Below, piece after piece: positions 27,061 to 39,270 of a DNA stretch of 64,000 nt. Positions within the stretch are counted from its first letter, which is position 1. Every line of letters begins with the position of its first letter. The notes under the pieces were generated by a model. The model worked only from the letters and a program-made list of their open reading frames with translations. It did no database searches and was not told the origin of the DNA. The translations under genes were made by a program, and so were the position numbers. Source of the DNA: Dioscorea cayenensis subsp. rotundata (taxonomy: Eukaryota > Streptophyta > Magnoliopsida > Dioscoreales > Dioscoreaceae); assembly GCF_009730915.1 (NCBI RefSeq), contig NC_052477.1:29212420-29276419 (forward strand), written 5' to 3'.

Positions 27061-28918
27061 AGATTTACTTCACAGAGATGAGTCTTGTTTATGTACTTCT
27101 TGTTGGGTTGTAGATGTATGTGTGTGAGCATAATAATGCGTAAGCATTGGTTCCTTTGAGAAAATGGGATATAAATAAATATATGGCCTCTCTTGTAGAT
27201 AAGCTTGTTTTTAGCTTTCCTATTGGACCACTTAGATATTCTTCAATGTCACTTGTAATATATATAACTTTATAAAAATCAGTATTTGTATAAAAATTTA
27301 TAATATATATAATGTTTGAAATTATTTTTTTGGCAGAAATTTTGAACCAAAAAATGTTCAAATATGAGTGGATTAATGTTAATAAGAATAAATATTTATA
27401 ATTAAATTTATGGTGTGCATACTTTATATCCATAACAAAATAGTAATGTTCTTTTTATCATTAATAAAAAAAGGAATTTAATTCGATCTTTCCTCTGCAA
27501 CCTTAAGCATCACCTTTTGATCTAATGAATAAAATTATAGTTTATGGTTTATTTTTCTAATATATCCCTAAAAATATCCTCCTCCACTCAGTAATACCCT
27601 TCTTATAGGTTCCCAATCATTGGTACTTTTTTTTTCATTCTCCATTCCTTTCCATCGTGCACCTCCCACTCTGTTGGGTGAACCAAGGGTTGTATACAAA
27701 AAACCTCTAAGGCCTTATATGCCCCCTAAAACCTATATGTAAAAATTGTCGGTGACTTATTTAAAAAAATATATATACTATCATTATCTTTTATATGCAT
27801 ATTTTTGACTGTATGTGTATTTGTCCTGTTTCAATAAAAACTTATTTATAAAAAAATTTATGTGCTTATTAAAAAAAAGATTTTGTTAATTTTCGTTGTA
27901 ATTTTTTAAATTAATATCTTGAACATATTTTTTAAAATTTTAACATGTTTTATTATTTTTTAGGTACTTTATATAAGCTATTATAAACACAAACGTTCAT
28001 ATGCAACACGAACTGATACTATGTTTTAGGTAAATCTCATTATCAGCACTTTACATTAAAGAAATATACACCACTATAGAAGATAACTTAGGAGTGATAT
28101 TATATTAATTTCTAAATTTCAATAATTTCACAACTTGACTTATCCATGGGCCAGGCCAGGTTCGGGCCAAGCTAAGTCTATAATTACTAAATTTTAAGTT
28201 TGTCCAAACTAGGCCAGAAAAAATGGATCTTAATTTTTGCCATACAAATTTAATGATTTCTAACAAGGCACTCTCAAGCTCGCCCAAATAGGTTTTTCGT
28301 CAAATAATATATAAGTTATAAAAAAATAACAATAATATTAATCTATGAACATAATCAAATAGTATTCTACAAAACACTTTAAAATTAAAATACCAACTAT
28401 ACATCTTTATTCAATTACAACAACTAAAATTCAAACCATTATAATCAATGACAATTAATAATAAATATATATTATATATGTATATTTAAAACTAATTAAT
28501 AAATAATTAATGGCAATTCAAACCATTATATATAAGTATATATAAAACTAATTAATAAATATATTTTATAATTAATTTGGGGTCAGGTATGATTTTTAAC
28601 AATAAAAGCCAAATCCGGCCAATTTTTAAAATAGTCTCTATTTTTGTTCAAGACACGGTCATTGGGTTTTATATATTTGTCAAAGCCTTTTTAATTTTTG
28701 AGTGGGTTTTCAGATTTGGATGGGTAACCGGCACTTGGACAAGTCTAATGACGCTAATCACAACTTGCCCATAGTTATAGCCTTCTATGGATTAGGGGAC
28801 CTATAGGAATTCCCCAATCTACAAAAAATCATTAACTAGATGGGACGTGAAAGGAAGCCCAGTCACCATATGTCTCCATCCCCCATGCTAAATAACACTA
28901 AAATTATAAAACATAATA
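27061..28918. other. AT-rich intergenic DNA
   Basis: This holds the 3' UTR of the transporter, with AATAAATAT near 27174, and then featureless AT-rich sequence. No gene was found. Confidence 0.5.
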
Positions 28919-29213
28919 TTCCCTCCATTTTAAAATACATATCATTTTAAAAAAAAAAATATTCTAAAATAATTATTGTTTTACAATATCAAGTCAAGAT
29001 CTATTTTTTTTTTTTCAATTTTGCCTATCTTCAATTTCCTAAATTATATAAATGAAGAGAGTAATATTTATAATTCAAAAAAATATATATAAATTCAAGA
29101 GAGGAATAGTTTAATAATTTGGTTTATTTTTATGTTAAATTTTAGATAATTTAATACTATCTTTAATTCATGTGCAACATCCTTAAACAACATGTATTTA
29201 GAAATGGAGGGAG
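28919..29213. mobile_element. Stowaway-type MITE, ~295 bp
   Basis: The left end TTCCCTCCATTTTAAAATAC follows a TA, and the right end reads CATGTATTTAGAAATGGAGGGAG. These are imperfect inverted CTCCCTCC termini typical of Tc1/mariner-derived Stowaway elements. The interior (CTATCTTCAATTTCCTAAAT and onwards) matches the second copy at 49851-50727, so both are one family. The right TA is lost (CG follows). Confidence 0.7.
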
Positions 29214-29773
29214 CGGTTAATAATATTTTATGAAAATTAACTACAGATCCCTCCTATTCTTCCCAATTCATAACCATAGGGCTTTTGTTCTAGTGATATA
29301 GTTCCACTATAAAAAATACTTTATAAAAAAATTTTTATTGCTCAAGGTTCAAAATACGCTAGATATAATTGTTTTAAAAAAAAATTGATGGTAGATGTAA
29401 GTTTGTAAGCTAATACTTCCACCCGTTGATTGAGTCCATATAAACCGAACAATCAAATTTTCGATAATACGTACAACCCTGATCCATGATTTGTATATTT
29501 TATTAAAAAAAAAAATGAATTACAGAAGTGGGAATTCATTGGCTCGTTTAAGGTGAGTCCGTAACCCTCCTCTAACTAAATTTTGATAAAAATGTGAATA
29601 GGTAAGTTTTTTTAAAGATTGTTATTTATCTTAATATTATAAAAAATTAAAATATAAAAAAATATAAAAAAATCCAAAATTAGGGACTGGAAATTATAAA
29701 AGACTGTTGGATTTATTAGAAAAATTGTAAACAATGGTTACATTTACATTAATAAAAAAATCAAGAGAAATAA
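29214..29773. other. AT-rich spacer
   Basis: Nothing is recognisable between the Stowaway MITE and the MULE target duplication. Confidence 0.5.
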
Positions 29774-30689
29774 TAATAATTAGTGGAAATTGCCAAAAAA
29801 AACCCCTAAGTTTGCAATATTGCCAAAAAACCCCCATTAGTTTTGCAATTCTTTAAAACCCCTTCCTTTTAAACTCTATGTTTTTCAAACCCCCAAAACA
29901 TATAACGGATGTCAACGGAGTGATTTCCAAATTTTATGGACGAAAATGCCCTTGCATGGGGAGTCATGGGCACTGACCATTTCGTGGTTTGAGAGGAAGT
30001 GGTGGGTGGGGGGTTCAGTAGGGTAACCCCAAAGCAATTCTTTCGGAGCAGTATCATTGAGTTTTTTCTCGACTCACATCTTGACTTTTCCATTTCGAGT
30101 TGTCTCTCACAAGACATCCTCCTGTAATTTCGACTTTTTCCCTTTCCACCAGTATCTCGAAAGGAGAAGTCCCTGCAAGTAGTTGGCATTTCATCGGGTT
30201 TGCAATCTAAGGTATTGAGTATGGTTTTATGTTAATTATTTTGTTACAAAGAAAGATTTTTCGGTTTTGTTTTGTGCTTCTGTTTTTGTTGGAAGATATT
30301 GAAGTCTGAGGGGATTTCTACTGAGGTTTTGTTAGTCTGCAGGCGATTTCCGGCTAGGGTTTGTTTTTGTTTTGCATTTTTCATCCGTATACACTATCGA
30401 AAATAGTTTTTTTCGATTGTTATGATTTGTGTAATATTGATAATGTACGTTTCCCCTTTCATTTGATATGGTTGCAGTTTTACAAATAAGGTTTACGTTT
30501 AAGAAATGAGATGTTACAGTTTGAATTTTGTTGTCTTTGTTTAAGAAACTAGGTCTCTGTTTAACAAGTGATATCTCTGTTTAAGAATTGAGAGATTACT
30601 GTTTAAAATCTTATATTTCCGCTTAAACATTTATGAATACTGCTTGTTGAATGTGTTGTTATTGTCGCATGCTTGTGATTATGGTGGTC

Positions 30690-31470
30690 AACCTAATTAA
30701 TGGGCGATGCTATTTGACACCGGTAGTGGAGACCTTAGCTGAATTGAAAGATAACATGACCCCACGATACTGGGAGATCATCCGAAGGACACCGTTTGCA
30801 GCATTCACTGAGCTGGAAGCTATATTGCAAGAGAGGGCCCTTCTTGATTCTCTATTGCAAAGGTACGATGGCCGCACCAATAAATTTAGGATCGAGGAAA
30901 GCCTGCTCGAGTTTCGAGCCCTCAAGATGTGGCCCCTCGTTCTAGGTCTGCGTTGCGATGGCGACGCGATCATGTTTCGAAGAAGAAAACCCGTCTCGGG
31001 CTTTTTAAAGGGAGGTATTTATCAAAAACCTCACGAGAGCACAGAGACTCCATCCAGAGCACTCTTGTGCGAACTTGTTCGGCAGAGGGAGAAGAAGAAA
31101 AAATTTTGTCAAACTCCTGATGGTGTACCTCATGGGTACAGTCCTCTTCCCAAATACATCATGCTCGGTTCTGAACTAGATCGTTGATTATGTCGATTAT
31201 CTACCCGCCATAGGGCGATACGCATGGGCGCAGGCGACGCACAAGTTGCTTATAGAGGACATTCCACAAGCAGCCGCTCGAGTGCAAGATAAATGCGCCG
31301 AAAGGAAGACCAACACAGGGTATATTAAGGGTTGCTCGGTCACGCTTAACATCTGGTTTTACGAGTTGACCGTAACCGAAAATAAAGTCCGTTTCGGCAA
31401 GATCCCAAGGATGTTGTGCTACGGTGAAAGTACTTACCGAAAACAAGCGACGATAGAAACCAGCTTGTGA
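30690..31470 (+). pseudogene. DUF1985-type N-terminal domain of the MULE protease gene (disrupted)
   Basis: The frame through 30690-31187 contains RYWEIIRRTPFAAFTELEAI, then LVLGLRCDGDAIMFRRRKPV, the FxLGLRCDG block typical of DUF1985. The frame then stops (TGA at 31185-31187) and the homologous continuation YAWAQATHKLLIEDI through GCSVTLNIWFYELTV lies in another frame to 31470. In such elements this domain is fused upstream of the Ulp1-like protease. The break and the early stops indicate a dead copy. Confidence 0.65.
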
Positions 31471-31739
31471 TCGCTCGAAGGAAAAGAGGTAATAAATCAT
31501 GGACAATGTTTAACAGAAGTCTTTAATGATTAAACATATTATTTAGCGTTTAACTTTATTATTTACAGTTTAAAATTTATTCATAAAGGTTTAAATATTT
31601 TGTTCTCCTTTTAAATATATTCTATAATGTTTAAATATATAAATATTCTGTTTAAATATAGTTTTTATAGTTTAAACTGAATGATTTCGCTGAAATTTGT
31701 TGGTTTACATATGTTAGTTTCCTGAGCTGGTTCCGACGA

Positions 31740-32980
31740 ATGCTGAAGAAGAAATATTTGTTGGGGTCAACCGACGGATGGATGCTATCGCTCGGAACCA
31801 CTTGCTCGAAGGCGGGGATGAGAGGCCGCCTCTATCGCTGCGCCGACGCCATTCTCCTATTTCCACCCCACCACGCGCATGCATTCCTCGAGCCGGAGAA
31901 GCCCTCCCCACCCCGCCGATTGCAACAACCCCCCACCCGACGAGCGATACCCCGATTGTGGCCCCCCCCGACCATGGCAGCCCCTCCGACCGTGGCAGCC
32001 CCACCGACGGCACTAATCGAAGATGTGATTGTAACTCTTATGCAGGCGTACCAGATATTGATGACCGAGTTTCCCCTGCTTGTCGCTCGAGTTGAGGCAC
32101 TGGAAGGACGTTCACAATCGACAGCGTCGTCCCTCCAAAGAAATGAAGCACCCGGGACGAACGAGGCGTCGGAATTTGACGACGACGACATCATCGGGGT
32201 GGCCATTCCAAGACGACCACATTCGAAGAGACTTACGAAAAAGAGGAGAACAATACTGCCTCTGTCTCCACCGTCGGCTGACGATGAAACAATAGCAACA
32301 CCATCGGCGGCTGATGCTGTTACTGAGTCTGTCACCGTTGATGACATGGTCGTGACGGTGGAGGAGATCGTAGATGATGTTGCCGTTGCCGCGGTTGAGA
32401 AGATCATTTACTCTCTTGTTAACGAAATCCCCGACCCGGTGGAATCGGCGGCCGAGCGTGCGGCATCAAAGATTGACACAATCCATGAAGAACAAGAACA
32501 AGCTAAGGGTGTGTCTCCCGTTGATGTTGTTGCCGTGGCTACGGTTGAGAAGATCGTTGAATCTGTTGTCGTGGCCGTAGCCGTGGCCGACAGTACCGCA
32601 TCGAAGCAAGACACAATCCCACAACAAGAAGAAGCATGTAAAGATATGTCTGCGGTTAATGTTGTCGTCCCCGCATCGAAGCCAGACACAATCCCACGAC
32701 AACAACAACAACCATGTAAGGATATATCTGCGGTTGATGTTGTCGCCGTCCCCGCATCCAAGGAAGATGCTGCTAGTGTTGAACACCGTCAAGGCTCAAC
32801 AACAGTGCCGCATGAAGACCCCGACCGAGCAACGAGAGATATGATCAAGGCCATTCAAAAATTAGACAAGACGGCTCGGAAAGTCTTTGTTCCGAAGAAT
32901 AAAAAATGGGTTAGTCAATCGCGTCTTAACAAATACGAGCAGGAGTTGATGAGGATCTTCCTCAACTACCCTATGGATAG
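31740..32980 (+). pseudogene. Low-complexity middle exon of the MULE protease gene, with internal repeats
   Basis: A 414-codon open frame ends at a good donor (GATAG|GTAAG at 32981). The first part is Pro/Ala-rich (AAPPTVAAPPTA). The second carries imperfect repeats of a unit resembling VDVVAVATVEKIVESV followed by (A/P)ASKxDTIPxQ, occurring about four times between 32,370 and 32,790. It is acidic and Val-rich. It is GC-rich (many CCG/GCC codons) compared with the AT-rich surroundings. The open state in several frames reflects composition, so only the plus frame is taken as real. No known domain is recognised. Confidence 0.5.
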
Positions 32981-33129
32981 GTAAGTTTAAAGTTTTTATA
33001 AAAGTGTGTAAATGTTTATATATTATCATTTAATTTATCTATTTAACGTTTAATTATTTATAATATCATTTGAAAATTGTCTATATCATTTAAATAGTTA
33101 CAATATGGTATAATTATATCCATATCGCT

Positions 33130-33990
33130 TTAACCTCGAAAGACTCGTCGTGTGGAAGAAACGACACTGTCAAGACCACACGGGACAAACTATACACTCT
33201 GCTTGAGGGGAAGGAGATGGTCATAGACGATGTGATGGACGCTTTCGTATGCATAATACAAAAATCGCTGAGCAAAGAGTCATATCCTTACAAGAAGTGC
33301 GCCTCCATCACACGACCGCTGGCGTTGTTTATGTCAAACCAGGACGCCGTACATGAAACCACTATGGCTATGATCGGAGATGTCGTGCGCAACTTGCATA
33401 AAGTTCAAATTGTCATCCTCCCGATAATCATGAATGGCCACTTCCATGTCGTCGTCCTTGACAATGATAAACAAGAAAATAGGCATTATTCTTCATGCGC
33501 GGGGTACGATAAATATGCGTTAGACATAGTAAGTTCTTTAATAAATTATGTCCGATTAATAGTGTTTAGTATTTAATCGGTATTCTAATCTCAACTTGTA
33601 TATCTCGACAACGGAATCTATTCGACATTTGTGTCGATATGGAGTTCGGCGAGTCGGCGACCTCAAAGTACCCACTAGTTCACGACATGGAAACCCCATG
33701 ACAAAAAAAAGGAAGTGTTGATTGCGCCATCTATGTCATGCGGTTTATCGAGCAATTACTCGCCGATGAGAAGCTACGGCTACCGCAGACAGACGTCCCT
33801 TACTTGAGATTAAAGTATGTTTCCCGCATACTTAAGGAGGGGTCCATGAAAAAGGGGGGTCGTCGCAAGCGGGTTGATATTTCAAATATAAACCAGGACA
33901 AATGTAATTCATTGTTTTTGTTTTCGAAGAAAATTCCTTGTATATCTCAATGTAAATTTTGTTTGTTTTCAATTGTAAAGTAGGTTAAAT
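33130..33990 (+). pseudogene. Ulp1-like (C48) cysteine protease domain of the MULE, disrupted
   Basis: The frame 33139-33576 has VIDDVMDAFVCIIQ, matching the 'V(L/I)DD.I.A' entry block of Ulp1 folds, then NGHFHVVVLDND, which holds the catalytic His and Asp. After an intron, 33607-33830 has FDICVDMEFGES and GSVDCAIYVMRFIEQLL, which supplies the catalytic Cys (GxxDCxxxVxxF). A TGA interrupts just before the Cys segment (METP-stop), so the copy is not functional as it stands. Family role: SUMO or SUMO-like processing; in transposons the function is unknown. Confidence 0.7.
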
Positions 33991-34239
33991 TCAATTCAGT
34001 TTTATTTCATTGTTTAACTTACAGTGTCATTGTTTACCTTTCAGTTTCATTGTTTAAATTTACCAATCATCGTTTAAATATCGATGTGAAATGTTTAAAA
34101 ATTACAGCTTTCTCGCTTTAAAAATGACACTATCTCTCGTTTAAATAAAATGCGCTCACCGTAAAGAATAAGAGTTTATCCTGCTTAAATATGAAAAGTT
34201 ACCACTCAATTCAGATTGTTTCACTTTAGAAAATCGGGC

Positions 34240-36020
34240 TTATTTACTAATGCCTAGTCGGCGACAGTTTCATTGCAAGATCTACGATCGTGACCGGATC
34301 CGTGGCGCGTGCCGAATGTAACTCATGGACATCAAACGCTATCGACTCGATCTTCTTTTCATCTAGGGACGGCCAGGCTGCCTTCTCGTCACAGGCGATC
34401 ACAAACGAAGCTCACGATTTCCGTCTGAAGGCTTGTCATCGTCGGGTATGGGGAATATAGCTTCCTTATACGCCAGTTTGTAATTGTCGACGGTGAATTA
34501 GCCGCTAATAAATCGATGAACGTTGGTGTCTGTCTGCATTATTTCAGCGCAAGCGTGTTTGCAATGGATACCATAAACTTGCCACCTTCGACATGTACAA
34601 GTTCTGATGGCAAGATCTACGTAGTTGCTCTGACCGGTCAATCACTTCATAACGATCATCGACATAATGACCAACACGAAGATTTCGGCTATCCTCGACA
34701 ATTATCTCTACCTTCGAATGTATGTCTGGGCATAAGTAGGTCTCCCATTTGTTCGCTTGCTCACGGCGGTTACATAACATGCGCATCAACTTGAACCTGT
34801 CAAACAAGGTTAAATAAAGACAGTGATGGTTAAATAATTGGCAAATTGTTTTAAACAGTAGGGTAAATATTTAAATGATAACAATAATATTTAAAGTCAG
34901 ACAATAATATTTAAACAATTATGAAACGTTTTAAAGGGTAACACAAATGTTAAATGTAAATCAACATTCGCATATCTTATGGAGTCGACCATTTTTGTCA
35001 CCGGTAAATGGCGAGCTTCTTTGATCCAAGCATTGAACGACTCTCGCGACATTTGAATACATCTCACCCCAACGATCACCTCTACGAACGATAATCCGAC
35101 CAATGTGCCATATCCGATTTATTAATCAACCGATGACGGGCTTCGGGTGATGTGGCTGCGCAGTTCACTCACGAGATCATCGAATCTTTAGTCGTGGATG
35201 CCCACGAATGCGAAAAGCATATGACCAAAGACCCTCCCTCAATGCCTTCCCAAGTCTGACATTGGCTTTCATAAAATTGGCCTCCAAATGTCGAAGATAG
35301 TATGCATGTGGCGAAGAAGGGAAGACTCTCGCAATTGCGTTCACAAGGCCCTTGGACCTGTCCGACACGAAGGTAATTATCTCATGATAATCTCCTTCCT
35401 CGTATAAATCATCGCCTAACTTGGATATGAACCAAGTCCAATTGGCATGGGTCTCATTGTCGACAATACCGAAGGCGACGTGGAAAAAACCATTGTTTCC
35501 ATCTTTCCCTGTGGCACCCAGTAGAGTACCCCGATACTTTCCAAGGAGGTGGGTACCATCGAGAAACAGCAGCGGCTTGCAAGCCCTCTTGAATCCCACA
35601 ATACCCGCGCTGAAAGAAAAAAATGCACGTTTAAAACGATCACCGTCTCTTTCCACGATTGCAATGCTGCCGGGGTTTGTCTCAGCCACCTTATCCACGT
35701 ACCAAAGCAACAAATCGTAGTTGGAGATGTCACTGCCGTCGAGGACCACCCGGGCAAACTCTTTTCCCAACCAAGCCAGCTTGTATGCTATGTGGACACC
35801 ATGCTCCCGCAACATGTCCTTCTGAATGTCAATGGCCTTATACAAGGGACGGTCCTTGAGCTTCTGAATCACTCGTGCGCTTACCCATTTTTTGGGCGTT
35901 TTCGGATATGACGCCGAACCTATTCCATCACTGTAAGTGTGTGACGGGTTGATTATCTTGATTTTGAAAGTATTTTTATTATACTCTTTTGATGCATAAA
36001 GGCGCTAATGACAACCATCG
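34240..36020 (-). pseudogene. MULE (MuDR-type) transposase, degenerate
   Basis: Reading the minus strand: a MuDR N-terminal block ending KKWVSARVIQKLKDRPLYKA (about 35,990-35,840), then the MULE catalytic domain in an open frame to 35177. It has LFLDGTHLLGKYRG (first Asp), ETHANWTWFISKLG, FVSDRSKGL (second Asp) and HAYYLRHLEANF, where the usual Cys of C..H is Tyr. Beyond an interruption come ESFNAWIKEARHLPVTKMVD (third acidic region, 35,065-34,990), the block MRMLCNRREQANKWETYLCP at about 34,790-34,730, and a damaged SWIM zinc-finger region near 34,600-34,500. Frameshifts and stops separate these blocks. It is on the opposite strand to the protease gene. Confidence 0.8.
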
Positions 36021-36470
36021 GCAGTAGCATTCCACGATCACCCGATGTTTTTTTCATTCTTTATGAATTTGAAGTCAAAATTCCGCTTTGATTGCAAAAA
36101 TTTCGACGTACGTCCCCTCGAAATGTTCAACATCAGTCAAAACGTTGTCCGATATCCAACGACATGAGTTCGTAATGATCTGACGAGGAAGAAAAGACAT
36201 CCCACACGGCCGTGGTTACCATGGGGTTGAAAGGGAGCGCTCTCAGAATCTGAATTCCTTTTGACACTTCAGTTAAATGAAAAGATCAATATTTTAAGCA
36301 TAGAATAAATTGTTTAAATGATAAATTAAACACTTAAACGTTAAATTAAATAGTTAAACATTGAATAATTAACTTAAACGAATAATATAAGATTTTACCG
36401 AGTGATCGACATACTTAAACAATAATGAACCTATACAACCGGATCAAATAAAAGAGAAGGAACTTACAAC

Positions 36471-37010
36471 GAGAAAAAAACTCGTTTTTCGGTGAGGATT
36501 CGACAATGGCACATTATTCTGCTCTCGACAACAAGATCAACTACAGTAGCATTTGAAGATGGAGTGCATGTGACACATCACTGGAAGTCAACATCGCTTT
36601 TCTATTAGACAAAACCAGTTTTTATATCCATCGAGTGTGATAAACTTCACCCTGACAAGGGAAACTTCGAGACCCCATCACTCACATATCTCAGGTAACA
36701 CCAACTCCCAAGAAGTCTGAGCCGTGAACATTAACACTCTTCCCTCCCCGTTGTATCTAGGAATACCACAAAAACTCTCCATAATATATCGGCCGAAAAC
36801 CAAATCGTACAAACCAAATGAAGAGAAGAAGAACAAAAAGAAGAAGAAGAAGATATAAAGAACAAACAACAATTAGAAAGGCAAACAAAAAAGTACACAG
36901 TTGTATGCATAAAGGTTAGAATAGACGTGATGTGATTAAGCGGTATTTTTCCCTCCATCCCAAGGGCAAAAAAAGGAAATAACTAGTGTAGACCCACTTG
37001 AACTGACAGA
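36471..37010. repeat. MULE internal direct repeat, copy A
   Basis: This segment, with GGATTCGACAATGGCACAT and TTTGAAGATGGAGTGCA..., recurs at about 38,755-39,270 with scattered differences. Both copies run through the GAAGAA-rich stretch to 'AAAGGTTRGA...GATGTGATT' and '...GACCCA(C/T)TTGAA'. Confidence 0.75.
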
Positions 37011-37969
37011 CAAGGGGTAATCCCTAGAAACAAATATTATTGGATCTATTGTACTTTTTGGCCGGGCATCCTTGTCTGGAAGTTGGCGTCCACTTTCCAC
37101 CATTGTCGCGAGAAAGCCATATTGTTATCACTCGAAGGAAAGTTCTCACCTTATCATGAGTCTCTGTTTAAACGTCAAGCTTTTTTTATGTTTAAAGCAA
37201 TACATATAGTGTTTAAACTAACGGTTAACTGTTTACATAATTTCTATATCGTTTAAAGAATATGTAAACCTTTTAAATATAGTGATTTAACTGTTTTAAA
37301 ATATATGTTATTGTTTAAATTGAATACTTTCACTGACATCGCGTTGAAGATGGATACCTCATGGGTCACTATTTAAACATCTTTATGTATTTGCTTGAAC
37401 ACCGTTGTCACTGTTTAAATAGTAAATCGATTATTGTTTAACATTTTGTTTTGTTTACAATGCCCGTTTTTACTATGTCTCTATTTAAATTTCACAAGTT
37501 ATCACAAGTTGACACTCAAATAAGTTTGTTTGTTTAAAATATTTAAACATTTACAATGGCCTCTGATTAAATATCAGAAGTTCACACTCAAATAAGTTTG
37601 TTTCATTTAAAATAAAACATTTACAACATTTACAACATTTACAACGTCTTCTCGGACCTCGGACACTCGCGAGTCGACCCTCGTTCGTCTATTAAGATTT
37701 CGGTTTGACTCACGAAAGTATCTCGACCTTCGAATGCTCACGGCGGTTGCATAACATGCGCATCAATTTGAACCTGCACAACGTAGAACACAACACGTTA
37801 AAAAAGGTTAAGCAAACGCATTCATAAAAACGTCTATTAATCAATGTGTCATGGTCCGACTTTAAGCAAAGATCCCGAGAGTTAAACACGTAGAAAATAA
37901 ATATTTGTACTGATCGACGAAAAGTTTTTAAAGGGTGAGAACAATTCTCAAGTGATAAATATCAACTCC

Positions 37970-38230
37970 GTCTTTAAAGGATGTTTCATGATCTTCCTCC
38001 TCCGGAGAATCCTCCGCAATCAGCAATAAGTGAAAACTTTCTTTTTCTGCCCAAGTCGAAATGCCCGCTTAATTGCTTGCCCGTCATCCACCGCTGGAGA
38101 ATCCTCCGCATTCAGGCAATTATGCGGGAATTTTGACTTGGGAAAGAAAAGATAGTTTAACTTGTTGTGTGATTACGACTGATTAATTCTCAAGATGAGG
38201 AGGATCATGAGACATCCTTTAAGATAGAGA
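37970..38230. repeat. Imperfect ~250-bp palindrome inside the MULE
   Basis: The left arm CTTTAAAGGATGTTTCATGA (37972 onward) is the reverse complement, with a few changes, of the right arm ending TCATGAGACATCCTTTAAGA. Further in, CCCAAGTCGAAATGCCCGC pairs with GCGGGAATTTTGACTTGGG. An additional short direct copy of GGAGAATCCTCCGCA lies in the left half. Confidence 0.75.
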
Positions 38231-38471
38231 TGATCTTCAAATTTTGGTCTGACTCCAACGAATATCATACACAAGAAGCAGAGAAGGAGGAGGAGGAGGA
38301 TGATGATGAGGACGACGACGAGGAGGGGTTGTCCAGGGGAAGGGTTCTTCCTTCTCATTTATGGTGTGAAGTCCATGGCGAGTTGGACGCCTGGATCCGA
38401 GAAAAAAGGGAAACACACAATGGACCGAGCTTGACTAATCACAACGAACGGGTCTTCCGCTATTTATGTTA

Positions 38472-38513
38472 CCGTGCAGAAGAATTAATGCCGTCATTAA
38501 TTCTTCTGCACGG
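38472..38513. repeat. Perfect 19-bp inverted repeat with 4-base loop
   Basis: CCGTGCAGAAGAATTAATG (38472-38490), loop CCGT, then its exact reverse complement (38495-38513). Confidence 0.95.
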
Positions 38514-38754
38514 GATACCATAAACTTGCCACCTGCCACATGCCAATACTTCAGTTCAAACGAAAAATATCACTATTTTACGCAGATACTTTGAGAGTTT
38601 ACACGTTAATATGAATAGTTAAACAGGTAATGACAAATTTAAACGAAGACGACAATTCTTAAACAAATATGTAATATATTTAAACATAGAATAGCAAAGT
38701 TAAATAGTATTTAACATATACAACTAGATAATCATAAACAAGAAGAACTTTACA

Positions 38755-39270
38755 ATGAAATGAACTCATTTTCAGTAGGATTCGACAATGGCACATCGTC
38801 TGTCTCGACAACAAGATCGACTATAGCTCATTTGAAGATGGAGTGCACTTGACCAATCCGCTGGAAGTCAACTTCATTTTCTGTTGGACAAACTGATTTA
38901 TATCTCTCGGGTATGATAAACTTCACCCAGACTCGTTTCCTGAAACAGATTTACATATGTCATTACCACAAAAACTCTCCATAATAAACATCCATTGTTT
39001 ATAAATTTTGTTACTCTCTCCCTCCCACAGAATGGTCAAAGTGATAGCAACGAAGAGATTCTCACCGTATTACGAAATCGGCAGAACTGAAATCGAACAA
39101 ACCAAATGAGGAGAAGAACAAGAAGATGTAATGCAACTTCTAAACATTGTCTAACAGAAAGCAAGCAGAAATCCCCACATAAAGGTTGGACATGATGTGA
39201 TTTGGCGCTTTTTTCCCCACCATTTTCAAGGGCAAAAATGGTATTTCACAACATGGACCCATTTGAAGTG
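38755..39270. repeat. MULE internal direct repeat, copy B
   Basis: Second copy of the 36471-37010 segment, nearer the right end. A shorter preceding match (34,690-34,805 versus about 37,690-37,777) includes a piece of the transposase, so the duplicated unit was originally larger (about 2.3 kb) and copy B lost part of it. Confidence 0.7.

Noticed and set aside
31714-32792. Long minus-strand open frames opposite the MULE middle exon
   Set aside because: They mirror the GC-rich, repeat-containing plus-strand frame and carry no motif.
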